From NCBI GenBank assembly GCA_963760965.1, contig CAVXEW010000009.1, positions 186,001-250,000 on the forward strand: a stretch of 64,000 nucleotides of DNA, given 5' to 3'. The notes beneath the pieces were generated by a model that saw only the letters and a program-made list of their open reading frames with translations, did no database searches and was not told where the DNA came from. This stretch comes from Pararhizobium_B sp963760965. Its GTDB lineage: Bacteria; Pseudomonadota; Alphaproteobacteria; Rhizobiales; Rhizobiaceae. Positions 17,502-28,266 of this stretch are shown in pieces. A program made the position numbers and the translations under genes. Every line of letters begins with the position of its first letter. The first letter of the stretch is position 1.

Positions 17502-18798
17502 CCATCGCGAGGCTTCCGGCCTGGAGCGGCGCGCCATCGCCGTCGTGCTGAAGGGATACCCCCGGCTCTCCGAGACCTTCATCGCGCAGGAACTGCGCGA
17601 ACTCGAACGGGCGGGCTTCCGGCTGCGCTTCTTTTCCATGCGCCATCCCACCGAGACGGCCGTCCACCCCATCCACCGCGAAATCGCCGCGCCGGTGCGC
17701 TACCTGCCCGAATACCTGCACAACGAGCCGTTGCGCGTCTTCCGGGCATGGCTTTCGGCACGGAGGCTCCCGGGCTACCGCCGTGCGCTGCGGCAATTTC
17801 TGAGGGACCTGCCGCGGGACCTGTCGCGAAACAGGGTCAGGAGATTCGGACAGGCCCTTGTCCTGGCAGCGGAAATGCCGGACGACGTCGACTGGATCTA
17901 CAGCCACTTCATTCACACGCCGGGCTCGGTCTCGCGCTATGCCCATATCCTTACGGCGCTGCCATGGAGCTGTTCGGCGCACGCCAAGGACATCTGGACA
18001 TCGCCCGAATGGGAGCTAGCGGACAAGCTGTCGTCGGCCGAATGGACGGTGACGTGCACCGGCTTCGGCCAGGCGCATCTCAACCAAATCGCGCCGGATC
18101 CGGCAAAGGTGCATCTCATCTATCACGGGCTGGACCTCTCGCGCTTCCCGCATTTCGAGCGGCGCGCCTCGATCCGCGACGGCAGCGACCCGGACGATCC
18201 GGTCCGCATGGTGACGGTCGGGCGCGCGGTGGCCAAGAAGGGTCTCGACACGATGGTCGACGCCCTCGCCCGCCTGCCGGCCGGCCTCAACTGGCGCTGG
18301 ATCCACATTGGCGGCGGAGAACTTTCCGGCACGTTGGCCGAGCACGTCCGGCGGAGCGGACTGGCCGGTCGCGTCGAACTCCTGGGCGCCCAGCCACAGG
18401 ACGTGGTGCTGGAAACCTACCGGTCGTCCGATCTCTTCGTCCTGCCCTCCCGCGTTGCGCCGGACGGCGACCGCGACGGCTTGCCGAACGTCCTCGTCGA
18501 GGCAGCCAGCCAGGGCCTCCCGTGCATCTCGACTCCGGTTTCCGGCATCGTCGAGCTTATCAGCCACGGCGAGAACGGCCTGCTCGTAGAGCCTGACGAT
18601 GCCGACGCGCTTGCAGACGCCATCGTCGCTCTCGCGACCGACCCGGAAGCCCGCGACCGCCTTGGATCGAGCGGCGCTCGGCGCGTGAGCGCGGAGTTCG
18701 ATCACCGAAGGACGATCGGCAACCTGATCCGGCTTTTCGAGGACGGCCGGCAGGCGCGCGGCAAGAAGGTGCCCGAGAAGACGATCGAAGCGGCATGA
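17494..18798 (+). CDS. GT4-family glycosyltransferase
   Basis: This 434-residue GT-B protein has an N-terminal domain beginning VVLKGYPRLSETFIAQELRE, typical of GT4 enzymes of exopolysaccharide clusters (AmsK/ExoL/WcaL-like). The C-terminal Glyco_transf_1 domain has MVTVGRAVAKKGLDTMVDAL. The retaining E-x7-E region is present as LPNVLVEAASQGLPCISTPV with SGIVELI. The start overlaps the preceding stop (ATG 17494 inside the previous frame) and the end overlaps the next gene by ATGA, indicating translational coupling. It is probably a cytosolic, membrane-associated enzyme that adds a hexose from an NDP-sugar. Substrate unknown. Confidence 0.86.
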   Translation: MLDHREASGLERRAIAVVLKGYPRLSETFIAQELRELERAGFRLRFFSMRHPTETAVHPIHREIAAPVRYLPEYLHNEPLRVFRAWLSARRLPGYRRALRQFLRDLPRDLSRNRVRRFGQALVLAAEMPDDVDWIYSHFIHTPGSVSRYAHILTALPWSCSAHAKDIWTSPEWELADKLSSAEWTVTCTGFGQAHLNQIAPDPAKVHLIYHGLDLSRFPHFERRASIRDGSDPDDPVRMVTVGRAVAKKGLDTMVDALARLPAGLNWRWIHIGGGELSGTLAEHVRRSGLAGRVELLGAQPQDVVLETYRSSDLFVLPSRVAPDGDRDGLPNVLVEAASQGLPCISTPVSGIVELISHGENGLLVEPDDADALADAIVALATDPEARDRLGSSGARRVSAEFDHRRTIGNLIRLFEDGRQARGKKVPEKTIEAA

Positions 18799-19961
18799 CA
18801 CCTCGCATCATGTTCTATGTCCAGCACCTGATGGGTGTCGGCCATGTCTTCCGCGCCGTGCGGATTGCCCGCGCCCTCGCGGCGGCCGGCTGCGACGTCC
18901 ATCTCGTGCAGGGCGGCCCGCCCGTTCCGAACGCGGATGCCGCCAGCGCGACGACCCATTTCCTTCCGCCACTTACCGCCGGTGTCGGCAATCTGAGCCG
19001 CCTCTTCAAGCCCGACGGCGAGGAAGCCGGAGAGGCCTATCTCGACCGGCGGCGCGATGCCTTGCTCGAGCTCTTCCGGAAGATCGAGCCGGACGTATTG
19101 ATCACGGAAGCTTTCCCCTTTGGCCGCCGCCAGATGCGGTTCGAACTTCTGCCGCTGCTCGATGCCGCACGGCAATCCCGCCACGCGCCGCGCGTCGTCG
19201 CATCCGTGCGCGACATTCTGCAGGAAAATCGCAAGCCGGGGCGAGACCTTGAATCCGCGGAATACGTCGAGCGGTACTATGACCACGTCCTCGTCCACGC
19301 CGATCCCGCCCTCATCCGTCTCGGGGACACCTTCTCCCGCGCCGACCGCATCGCCGGCAAGCTCCTCTATACCGGGATCGTGGCGCCCGAGGGCACTGGC
19401 ACACAGGCTGCGGACGACGAGAGGTTCGACGTCGTCGTCTCGGTTGGCGGAGGCGTGCTCGGGCGCGAGTTGCTTTTCGCCGCCCCGAGGGCACGGCAGC
19501 TTTCCCGACTGCGGGACGCGCGCTGGTGCATAGTCGCCGGCATCAATACCTCGGAGGCCGACGTGGCGGACCTGCGCTCGCTCGTAACCGACGGCATCAC
19601 GATCGTCCGGTTCCTGCCGGATCTGCGATCGGCCATGTCTCGCTGCCGGCTCTCGGTCTCGCGCGCCGGCTACAATACAGTCGCCGACATCTTCAGCGCC
19701 GGCTGCAGGGCGGTGCTCGTTCCCCTGGCGGACGGCACCGAGACTGAGCAGATCCGGCGCGCGGACGTCCTCTCAAGGGCCGGGCTCGTTGAAACGCCGC
19801 CGCGAGGCGATCCGAGCCCTGAAGCCCTGGCAGCGGCGATCGACCGGGCGATGCAGGGGCCGGCGCCCGACAGCAGCCGGATCGACATCGCGGGCGCGCG
19901 CCGCAGCGCCGAGATCGTCCATGCGATACTGTCTGGCCGTCCGCTGGACGGCTACCGGTGA
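18795..19961 (+). CDS. predicted glycosyltransferase, MurG/GT28-like (COG4671 type), second copy
   Basis: This 388-residue GT-B protein starts IMFYVQHLMGVGHVFRAVRI, the COG4671 N-terminal pattern also seen in the gene two positions upstream. The mid-segment DVLITEAFPFGRRQMRFEL corresponds to the family's acceptor-side motif. The donor domain contains VVVSVGGGVLGREL, VRFLPDLRSAMSRCRLSVSRAGYNTVADIF and AVLVPLADGTETEQIRRADV, as in MurG-like enzymes. It overlaps the previous gene by ATGA. The following gene starts 11 bp downstream. Two diverged family members in one operon suggest sequential additions on one glycan or lipid acceptor. Substrates are not predictable from sequence. Confidence 0.82.
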   Translation: MTPRIMFYVQHLMGVGHVFRAVRIARALAAAGCDVHLVQGGPPVPNADAASATTHFLPPLTAGVGNLSRLFKPDGEEAGEAYLDRRRDALLELFRKIEPDVLITEAFPFGRRQMRFELLPLLDAARQSRHAPRVVASVRDILQENRKPGRDLESAEYVERYYDHVLVHADPALIRLGDTFSRADRIAGKLLYTGIVAPEGTGTQAADDERFDVVVSVGGGVLGRELLFAAPRARQLSRLRDARWCIVAGINTSEADVADLRSLVTDGITIVRFLPDLRSAMSRCRLSVSRAGYNTVADIFSAGCRAVLVPLADGTETEQIRRADVLSRAGLVETPPRGDPSPEALAAAIDRAMQGPAPDSSRIDIAGARRSAEIVHAILSGRPLDGYR

Positions 19962-19971
19962 GGACAAGCCG

Positions 19972-21114
19972 ATGGAACACCGCCGGATCGCATTCTATGC
20001 ACCGCTGAAGCCGCCCGACGATCCGGCACCGTCCGGCGACCGGAGGATCGCACGCCTGCTCATGGACGCCCTGCAGCACGCGGGCTTCGTGGTCGACCTC
20101 GCGTCCCGGTTCATCAGCTACCAGAAGCGCCCCTCCTCGTCCGTCCACCGCGAAAGAAGGTCAGCGGGCGAGGCGGAGGCGGAACGGGTGCTCGGGCAGC
20201 TTCGGGGCCTGCCGCCCGGCGCACGGCCCGATGCCTGGCTGACCTACCATCCCTACTGCAAGGCGCCGGACTGGCTCGGTCCGGAGATCGCGCGGCAGCT
20301 CGCCATTCCCTACATCACCGTGGAAGCCTGCCGCACGCGACAGGACACGGACGACGACTGGGCCGCCGGTCGCGCCGCCGTCCAGGCGGCGATCCGGCAG
20401 GCGGCGATCAATTTCTGCCTAAAGCCGTCGGACCGGAGCTATCTGGAAGAAGTCCTGCCGGGACACGCGAGCATCAGGCCGCTGGCGCCGTTTCTGGATC
20501 TCGGCGCCCTGCCCCCGCTACCCGAGCCATCGCCGGAAATTGCGGAAGTGCCCCTCATCGCCGCTGCCGGCATGATGCGGCCGGGCAAGAAGGAAAAATG
20601 CTTCCTCCTGCTCGCCGAGGCACTCGGCCGGCTGACCGACCTGCCCTGGCGGCTCGTCCTCATCGGCGACGGACCGGCAAGGCAAGCCATCGAGGAGGCG
20701 TTCTTCTGCGTGGACCCGAGCCGGATACACTGGACGGGCGCCATCGACCCGGACAGCGTGATCGCCTGGTTCGATCGCGCCGATCTCCTGGCCTGGCCCG
20801 GCTATCGCGAGCCGATCGGCATGGTCTATCTCGAGGCTTCCGCACGGCGATTGCCGGTGGTCGCCTTCGACTCGCTCGGCGTGCCGCTTGTGGTACGCGA
20901 CCGCGAGACCGGCCTGCTCGTCCCGGAAGGAGACACCGACGCCTACGCCGGGGCGCTCCGGCGACTGCTGGGCGATCCGGCCCTGCGGCGTCGCCTCGGG
21001 GACGCAGGGCTCGCCAAGGTTGCCGCTGAACACGATCTCGCCGCTGCCAGCATGACGATGAGAGCGGCCCTCGATGACCTGTTCACGGGCGGCGCGCTGG
21101 AGCGCAAGCCGTGA
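19972..21114 (+). CDS. GT4-family glycosyltransferase
   Basis: This 380-residue protein has a variable N-terminal half (RIAFYAPLKPPDDPAPSGDR, a common opening of GT4 enzymes in rhizobial polysaccharide loci). The C-terminal Glyco_transf_1 domain carries IAAAGMMRPGKKEKCFLLLAE, DADLLAW-like FDRADLLAWPGYREPIGMVY, LEASARRLPVVAFDSLGVPL and RETGLLVPEGD. EPIGMVYLEA provides the conserved donor-binding Glu pair. GAGGA precedes the ATG at 19972; an open frame upstream is overlap with the previous gene. It ends by overlapping the deacetylase-like gene (GTGA). Substrate unknown. Confidence 0.84.
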   Translation: MEHRRIAFYAPLKPPDDPAPSGDRRIARLLMDALQHAGFVVDLASRFISYQKRPSSSVHRERRSAGEAEAERVLGQLRGLPPGARPDAWLTYHPYCKAPDWLGPEIARQLAIPYITVEACRTRQDTDDDWAAGRAAVQAAIRQAAINFCLKPSDRSYLEEVLPGHASIRPLAPFLDLGALPPLPEPSPEIAEVPLIAAAGMMRPGKKEKCFLLLAEALGRLTDLPWRLVLIGDGPARQAIEEAFFCVDPSRIHWTGAIDPDSVIAWFDRADLLAWPGYREPIGMVYLEASARRLPVVAFDSLGVPLVVRDRETGLLVPEGDTDAYAGALRRLLGDPALRRRLGDAGLAKVAAEHDLAAASMTMRAALDDLFTGGALERKP

Positions 21115-21881
21115 GCGGCCTTCCCTTCGCCAATGTGGACGCCGAGCTGGAACGCTGGAGAGAAGCAGGGCTCTCCCCCAGGATCTGGCTTCGCGACGAC
21201 GACGCGTTCGAGCCCACGCCCGCCCTCGACCGCCTGATCGCGCTTTCGAACGCAAGCCGGGCGCCGTTGCTGCTCGCCGTCGTCCCCCGGCCGGCCGCTC
21301 CAGCCATCGCCGAACGTCTCGCAGACGAGTGGCTCGTCACACCTGCGGTGCACGGCTATGCGCACCGCAACCATGCTCCGGTCGACCAAAGGAAGACGGA
21401 ACTGATCGAAAACGCGTCCCGAGGCCGGAGCGTCGGCGACGTCATCTCGGACCTGGCGGCAGGTCGCCTGAAGCTCGGCCGGATGTTTGGCCCGCGTCTT
21501 TCCGGCGTGCTGGTGCCCCCCTGGAACCGGATCTCGCCTGCAGTCGCAATGCAGGTCGCCACGGCCGGCTTCACGGCTGTCTCCCTTTTCGGCTGGAAGG
21601 AAGCGGCAGGCGACCTGCCTCATCTCAACACCCATGTCGACCTGATCGACTGGCGCAACGGGCGCATCGGCCGTGACCTCCGGGACATCGCCGCGACGCT
21701 CGCCGCCAGGCTCGGCGAGGCACGGCTGCGCCGCGGCGCGGCCGTCGGTCTGTTGACGCATCATCTGGTCCATGACGAGACCGCCTGGCGCACCCTCGAG
21801 GCACTCCTCGACGGGCTGGCCATGCGAGGGATCGTCCTGGCAACAGCCGCCGAATGCCTGCCGTCAAGACCTCACGAGTGA
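21111..21881 (+). CDS. polysaccharide deacetylase-like protein (NodB-type fold)
   Basis: This 256-residue protein has the carbohydrate esterase 4-like features WLRDDDAFEPTPALDRL (paired Asp) and VHGYAHRNHAP, the H-x3/4-H metal motif. PPWNRISPAV and THHLVHDETAW follow, the last a conserved His near the C-terminus. The form with RDDDA and HGxxHxNH is typical of the short polysaccharide-deacetylase family of rhizobial glycan clusters. These proteins are predicted to remove N-acetyl groups from HexNAc. No signal peptide is seen, so it probably acts in the cytosol. The GTG at 21111 overlaps the preceding stop. The 3' end overlaps the convergent ABC permease by 10 bp. Together with the UDP-HexNAc dehydrogenase type gene it points to an amino-sugar-containing product. 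Confidence 0.82.
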   Translation: MSGLPFANVDAELERWREAGLSPRIWLRDDDAFEPTPALDRLIALSNASRAPLLLAVVPRPAAPAIAERLADEWLVTPAVHGYAHRNHAPVDQRKTELIENASRGRSVGDVISDLAAGRLKLGRMFGPRLSGVLVPPWNRISPAVAMQVATAGFTAVSLFGWKEAAGDLPHLNTHVDLIDWRNGRIGRDLRDIAATLAARLGEARLRRGAAVGLLTHHLVHDETAWRTLEALLDGLAMRGIVLATAAECLPSRPHE

Positions 21882-23104
21882 TAGGGATCTGCGGCGTCGC
21901 GCAGGCCGTCGCCGAGGAAGTTGAAGGCAAGGATGACGATGACCACCGGCACGACGGGGAAGAGAAGCCAGGGGTAGAGCACCACGACGTTGATGTTCTG
22001 GGCCTCGTTTAGAAGCACGCCCCAGCTCGTGACCGGCGGGCGCAGGCCGATGCCGAGGAAGCTCAACGACGTCTCTCCGAGGATCATCGTCGGGATGGTG
22101 ATGGTCGCCGAAGCGATCAGATGGCTCATGAAGCCCGGCACCAGATGGCGCAGTATGATGCGCCTCGGCTTCGCCCCCATCACCTGGGCGGCCGTGACGT
22201 AGTCCTCCTCCCGCAGTGAAAGGAGCTTCGAGCGGACTGCACGGGCGAGGCTCGTCCAGTCGAGCAGCCCGAGGATCAGCGTGATGCCGAAATAGATGAG
22301 CACAGGGCTCCAAGTCACCGGCAGGATGGCCGCCAGCGCCATCCACAGCGGAATGCTGGGGATCGACTGCAGCACCTCGATCAGCCGCTGGACGGCGACG
22401 TCCACCCAGCCGCCGTAATAGCCGGCCGCGCCGCCGATCGTGATGCCGAGCGCGAAACTGATGGAAATGCCGAGCAGGCCGATCGTCAGCGAGATGCGCG
22501 CGCCGTAGACGATGCGCGAGAACATGTCCCGGCCAAGCCTGTCGGTGCCGAGCAGAAAGACGTCGCCGCCCTTCGCGCAGAAAAGGTGGCGGTCCCAGCG
22601 CACCAGCCCCCAGAAGCGGTAGCTGTCGCCCTTGCAGAAGAAGCCGATCGGCTGCGGCTTTGCCGGGTCGTCGGTATAGACCCGCTTGAGGAGCTTCATG
22701 TCCAGTGTCTTCGTGCGTGCGTAGACGAACGGCCAGTGAAGGCTGCCGTCGCGGATGACGTGGACCGCCATCGGCGGCGCGTAGATCGAGTCCACGTGCC
22801 GTGTCTGCAACGCATAGGGCGCCACGAACTCCGACACCGCGATCAGCAGGTAGAAGACCAGCAGAACGATCCCTGACGCACGGGCGAGCTTGTGGCGCTT
22901 GAACTTCCACCACATGAGCTTGGTCTGCGAGGCCATGTAATAGGCCTGCAGCTTCGGAGTGACCTTTTCGACCGAATATGGATCGAAGGGTGCCGTCGAC
23001 ACATAGTGCTCGAGCTGTTCGCCCTTGCGGTCGTCCGGGCCATCGTTCCCGGGCGCCGCGGAGATCTCTTCGCCCGTCGTTCCGCCCTCTTCGCGACCCG
23101 TCAT
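21872..23104 (-). CDS. ABC importer permease, DppC/OppC-like
   Basis: This inner-membrane permease of about 410 residues belongs to the peptide/nickel/oligosaccharide importer family. The cytosolic N-terminus is unusually long (about 75 residues before the first helix, ASGIVLLVFYLLIAVSEFVA). A large periplasmic insert follows (about residues 105-195, including FFCKGDSYRFWGLVRWDRHL). The BPD_transp_1 domain begins at LLGTDRLGRDMFSRIVYGAR, and the EAA loop is EEDYVTAAQVMGAKPRRIILRHLVPG. It is the last gene of a four-gene operon. ATG 23104 overlaps the upstream permease stop (ATGA). Its 3' end overlaps the deacetylase gene on the other strand. Confidence 0.9.
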   Translation of the reverse strand: MTGREEGGTTGEEISAAPGNDGPDDRKGEQLEHYVSTAPFDPYSVEKVTPKLQAYYMASQTKLMWWKFKRHKLARASGIVLLVFYLLIAVSEFVAPYALQTRHVDSIYAPPMAVHVIRDGSLHWPFVYARTKTLDMKLLKRVYTDDPAKPQPIGFFCKGDSYRFWGLVRWDRHLFCAKGGDVFLLGTDRLGRDMFSRIVYGARISLTIGLLGISISFALGITIGGAAGYYGGWVDVAVQRLIEVLQSIPSIPLWMALAAILPVTWSPVLIYFGITLILGLLDWTSLARAVRSKLLSLREEDYVTAAQVMGAKPRRIILRHLVPGFMSHLIASATITIPTMILGETSLSFLGIGLRPPVTSWGVLLNEAQNINVVVLYPWLLFPVVPVVIVILAFNFLGDGLRDAADPYHS

Positions 23105-24099
23105 TTGACCGCCTTTCCCTCGAGCCGGATGCGCGGGTCGAGCAGGGCGAGAAGCACGTCGGAAACGAGCATGCCGATGACCGTCAGGACGGAAAGCATC
23201 ATCAGGAAGGAGCCCGCCAGATACATGTCCTGGCTCTGAAGCGCCGAAATCAGCAGCGGTCCCGTCGTCGGCAGCGACAGGACGATGGCGACGACCTCGG
23301 CACCGGAAATGACCATCGGCAGGATATGCCCGATATCCGCGATGAAGAAGTTCAGCGACATGCGGAACGGATACTTCAGCAGCGCCCTCATCGGCGGCAC
23401 ACCCTTCGCCCGGGCTGTCGTCACGTACTGCTTCTGCAACTCGTCGAGCAGGTTCGCGCGCACCCGCCGTATCATTCCCGCGGTCCCCGACGTGCCTATG
23501 ACGACGACCGGGATGATCATGTGCCAGAGGATCGAGCCGAACTTGTCGAACGATATCGGCTTGCCGACATAGGCGGGATCCATGAGACCGCCGATCGACG
23601 TGCCGAACCAGACGTTGGCGAGATACATCAGGACCAGCGCCAGAAGGAAGTTCGGCACGGCCAGCCCCAGGAGCCCGAGAAAGGTGAAGCCGTAGTCGCC
23701 CCAGGAATAGCGATGCGTCGCCGAATAAATTCCGATCGGGAAAGCGATCAGCCAGGTGAATATGATCGTGGTGAACGACAGCAGCATCGTCATGAAGACG
23801 CGCGCCCCGATCAGCTGGGACACGGGCCGCTCGTATTCGAAGGAATAGCCGAAGTCGCCATGGAGCATGCCGCCGGCCCAGTGGAGATACTGCTCCCAAA
23901 TCGGCTTGTCGAAGCCGTACTGTTCGCGCAGGAATTGCATCCGCGCCGGATCGACGGTCTCGCCCTGCGACTGCAGCTCGACCATGTAGGACTCGAAATA
24001 GTCGCCCGGCGGAAGCTGTATGATCGTGAAGATCAGCATGCTCGCGATCACCAGGGTCGGGATCATGGCGAGAGCGCGCCAGAGTATGTATCTCAGCAA
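23101..24099 (-). CDS. ABC importer permease, DppB/OppB-like
   Basis: This 332-residue membrane permease partners the DppC-like subunit. It has the usual first helix LWRALAMIPTLVIASMLIF, a periplasmic loop with FDKPIWEQYLHWAGGMLHGD (standard DppB segment), and the EAA loop YVTTARAKGVPPMRALLKYP. The start is assigned to a TTG at 24099, which has GGAGG 7 bases upstream and puts the first helix at residue 1-20 as in the family. No well-placed ATG is available. It starts 41 bp after the solute-binding protein gene and overlaps the next permease. Substrate class cannot be separated between peptides and oligosaccharides. Confidence 0.88.
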   Translation of the reverse strand: MLRYILWRALAMIPTLVIASMLIFTIIQLPPGDYFESYMVELQSQGETVDPARMQFLREQYGFDKPIWEQYLHWAGGMLHGDFGYSFEYERPVSQLIGARVFMTMLLSFTTIIFTWLIAFPIGIYSATHRYSWGDYGFTFLGLLGLAVPNFLLALVLMYLANVWFGTSIGGLMDPAYVGKPISFDKFGSILWHMIIPVVVIGTSGTAGMIRRVRANLLDELQKQYVTTARAKGVPPMRALLKYPFRMSLNFFIADIGHILPMVISGAEVVAIVLSLPTTGPLLISALQSQDMYLAGSFLMMLSVLTVIGMLVSDVLLALLDPRIRLEGKAVK

Positions 24100-24139
24100 C
24101 TCAGTGCCTCCGGCTGGCCGGGCGGATCGGATGCATCGC

Positions 24140-26070
24140 CTAGCCCTCCTCGAAAAAGAAGGTGTCCGGCCGGTAGACACCGAAGAACGCCGTCGGCTGC
24201 CATGAATAGAGCCCCTTCTTCGGCACGTTCTTCAACTTGCGATTGACGACGACCGGCTGGAACATCTCGCCTGCGATGCCGATCGAAAAAACCTGCTCTG
24301 CATAGAGCATAAGCATCTGGTCCCAGATGTCCCTGCGTTCCGCGGTGGTCTCCGTACCGCGCCATTTGCGATAGAGTTCCAGCAGCGTTTCGGCCGGCCC
24401 CGGCGGCGGCTTTCGCCCTGCCTTGCCCCTCGTCTCGAAATACTGTCCCCACACGGGCCAGTTCGGCTGCGCCGTCGAAACCGGCGCCAGTTCCTCGGGG
24501 TTGGAGTCTGCTGTCGCCAGCCCGATGTCCAGTCCGGTCGAGATGGTCATTTTCGTTTGTCCGTTGAGGTAGCGCCGGCGAACGAGGTCGCGCTGAAGCG
24601 TCCGGACGAAAACCTTGATGCCGAGATCGGCCCAATGGTAGCGGATCAGTTCCATCGCGTCCGTCTCGACCAGGCGCTCGCCGGCGCTTTCCACCACGAG
24701 TTCCATCCTCCGCCCGTCCGGCATGAGCCGTACGCCGTCCTCGTCGCGCCTCGCCAGGCCGATGCCGTCGAGGAGCCTGTTTGCCCCCGCAGGATCGTGC
24801 GCGGTCCAGAGCCTGTCGTAGACAGGTTTGTAGAGCGGCGACTCCGAGAGCACCGTGTTGCTGCCGGGCTTGGCAAGTCCGAAATAGAGCTGCTCGTTCA
24901 GCTCGTGGCGGTCGAGACCGATCGAGAGAGCGCGGCGGAACCGCACGTCGTTCATCAGCGCGTGCCAGCCCGGATCCTCGACATTGAGGTTCGGGTAGAG
25001 CGCGACGCCGGAACTCGTGCCCTGGGTCCACAGCCGGACCTCATAGTCGTGGGTGGCCTCGGACTGGCGCAGGACCGTGTAGTTGTCGAACTGGATATAG
25101 CGGGCCTGGAGGTCGGATTGTCCAGCGGCCGTTTCCGCCGGGATGATCTCGGTCGAGCCGAAAGTAGCGACGACCTCGTCGATATAGGGCAGCTGGCGGC
25201 CCTCCGGATCGACCCGGTGAAAGTAGGGATTGCGCCGGAAGACGGCGCGCTGCGTCGGGTTCGCCGTCGTGTTCTTCCACGGCTCGAGCACCGGAAGGTC
25301 CGGGTTCTGGTCTCGGTACATCCGACCCATGCGCGTGTGCAGAGCGCTCCAGTCGGAAACGCCGGCATGCCGCACCTTGGCCTCGAGTTCCTGCCGGTCC
25401 GCATACTTGATGTGGAACTGCTTCATGTAGTGGGCCGGCATGTAGATGTACAGCGGGCTGGCGCCTGCGAGCGCCAGCGGGAATTCGGGATTGGGCGTCG
25501 GCCAGCTGTAGCGGACCGTCAGCGCGTCGACGATCGTGACGTCCGGCATCTTGCCGGCAGGGAGCATCGCGGGATCGACTGCGCCCTCGTTCAGCTTCGG
25601 GTTGGTCGCGACTTCTTCCCACCAGTACCGAAAGTCCTCCGTGGTCAGCGGATGGCCGTCCGACCAGCGATGACCTTCCCTGATCTTCAGCGTGAACTCC
25701 CTGTTGTTCACGCTGTCGAAGCGTTCGAGAACGTCGGTTTCGATTTCCAGCCTGGTGTTGAAGCCGATCAGGCGGGAATACTCGTTGACGACGACGATCC
25801 GGCTGTCCTTGGCCTTGCCGAGCAAGGTCCTGAGCTTGCCGCCGTACCGCCCGAGTTCCTTGCCCTCGGCGGAGAAGTCGATGCGCTTCGGTACTTTTGG
25901 CAGGCGTTCGCGCATCGGCGGCAGCTTGCCGCTTTCGACGAGCTCCCGCAGCGAGTGCGGTTCCTCTTGTTCCCCCGCGCGCGACGGCCGCGCCGGCAGC
26001 ATCAGTGCGAGCGTTGCCCCGGCGGCCGACGAGAGAAGAGCGCGGCGCGACAACACGGGCAGTCCTTCCT

Positions 26071-26074
<4 letters not shown>
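24140..26074 (-). CDS. family 5 extracellular solute-binding protein with Tat-type signal
   Basis: This 644-residue periplasmic binding protein of the DppA/OppA superfamily is longer than typical peptide-binding members. The N-terminus LSRRALLSSAAGATLALMLP is a twin-arginine signal with a likely cleavage after PSRAG, suggesting export in folded form. The family signature LKIREGHRWSDGHPLTTEDF is near residue 130-150. Long members with partner permeases like these include oligosaccharide binders, so with the adjacent glycan operon an oligosaccharide ligand is possible. That is inference. The ATG at 26074 overlaps the upstream ATPase stop, and AAGG precedes it. It is gene 2 of the ATPase-SBP-permease-permease operon. 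Confidence 0.88.
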
Positions 26075-27990
<1,916 letters not shown>

Positions 27991-28070
27991 TTCTCTCTCC
28001 CCGACTGGCAGTCCCGACGTCCTGCCGCACTGCGAAGATTGCACGGTTCAGCGCGGAAATGAATAGCGCC

Positions 28071-28144
28071 ATGCGGCACATTGGCGCCGGCCGGCCTCTT
28101 TGCAGTCCCTTGCAAACGCCGACATATGCGCCACATTGCATGTG
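28071..28144. promoter_or_regulatory. direct and inverted repeats in the ABC importer / MBL divergent promoter region
   Basis: The 13-mer ATGCGGCACATTG (28071-28083) recurs with one mismatch as ATGCGCCACATTG (28126-28138), 55 bp apart. The second copy overlaps the perfect inverted repeat CACAT-TGC-ATGTG (28132-28144). Helically phased repeats between divergent genes suggest a regulator site. The regulator is unknown. Confidence 0.4.
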
Positions 28145-28266
28145 ACGGCCGCCGGAGGCGTTCGCGCACCGGATCCGGGGCCTTCCGGACCGCCGGAGTT
28201 CCGGACCGAAGAGAGCCGAAGCACAATCTGCCCATCCTCCCTCACGAACGAAATGGAGACCAGCAA

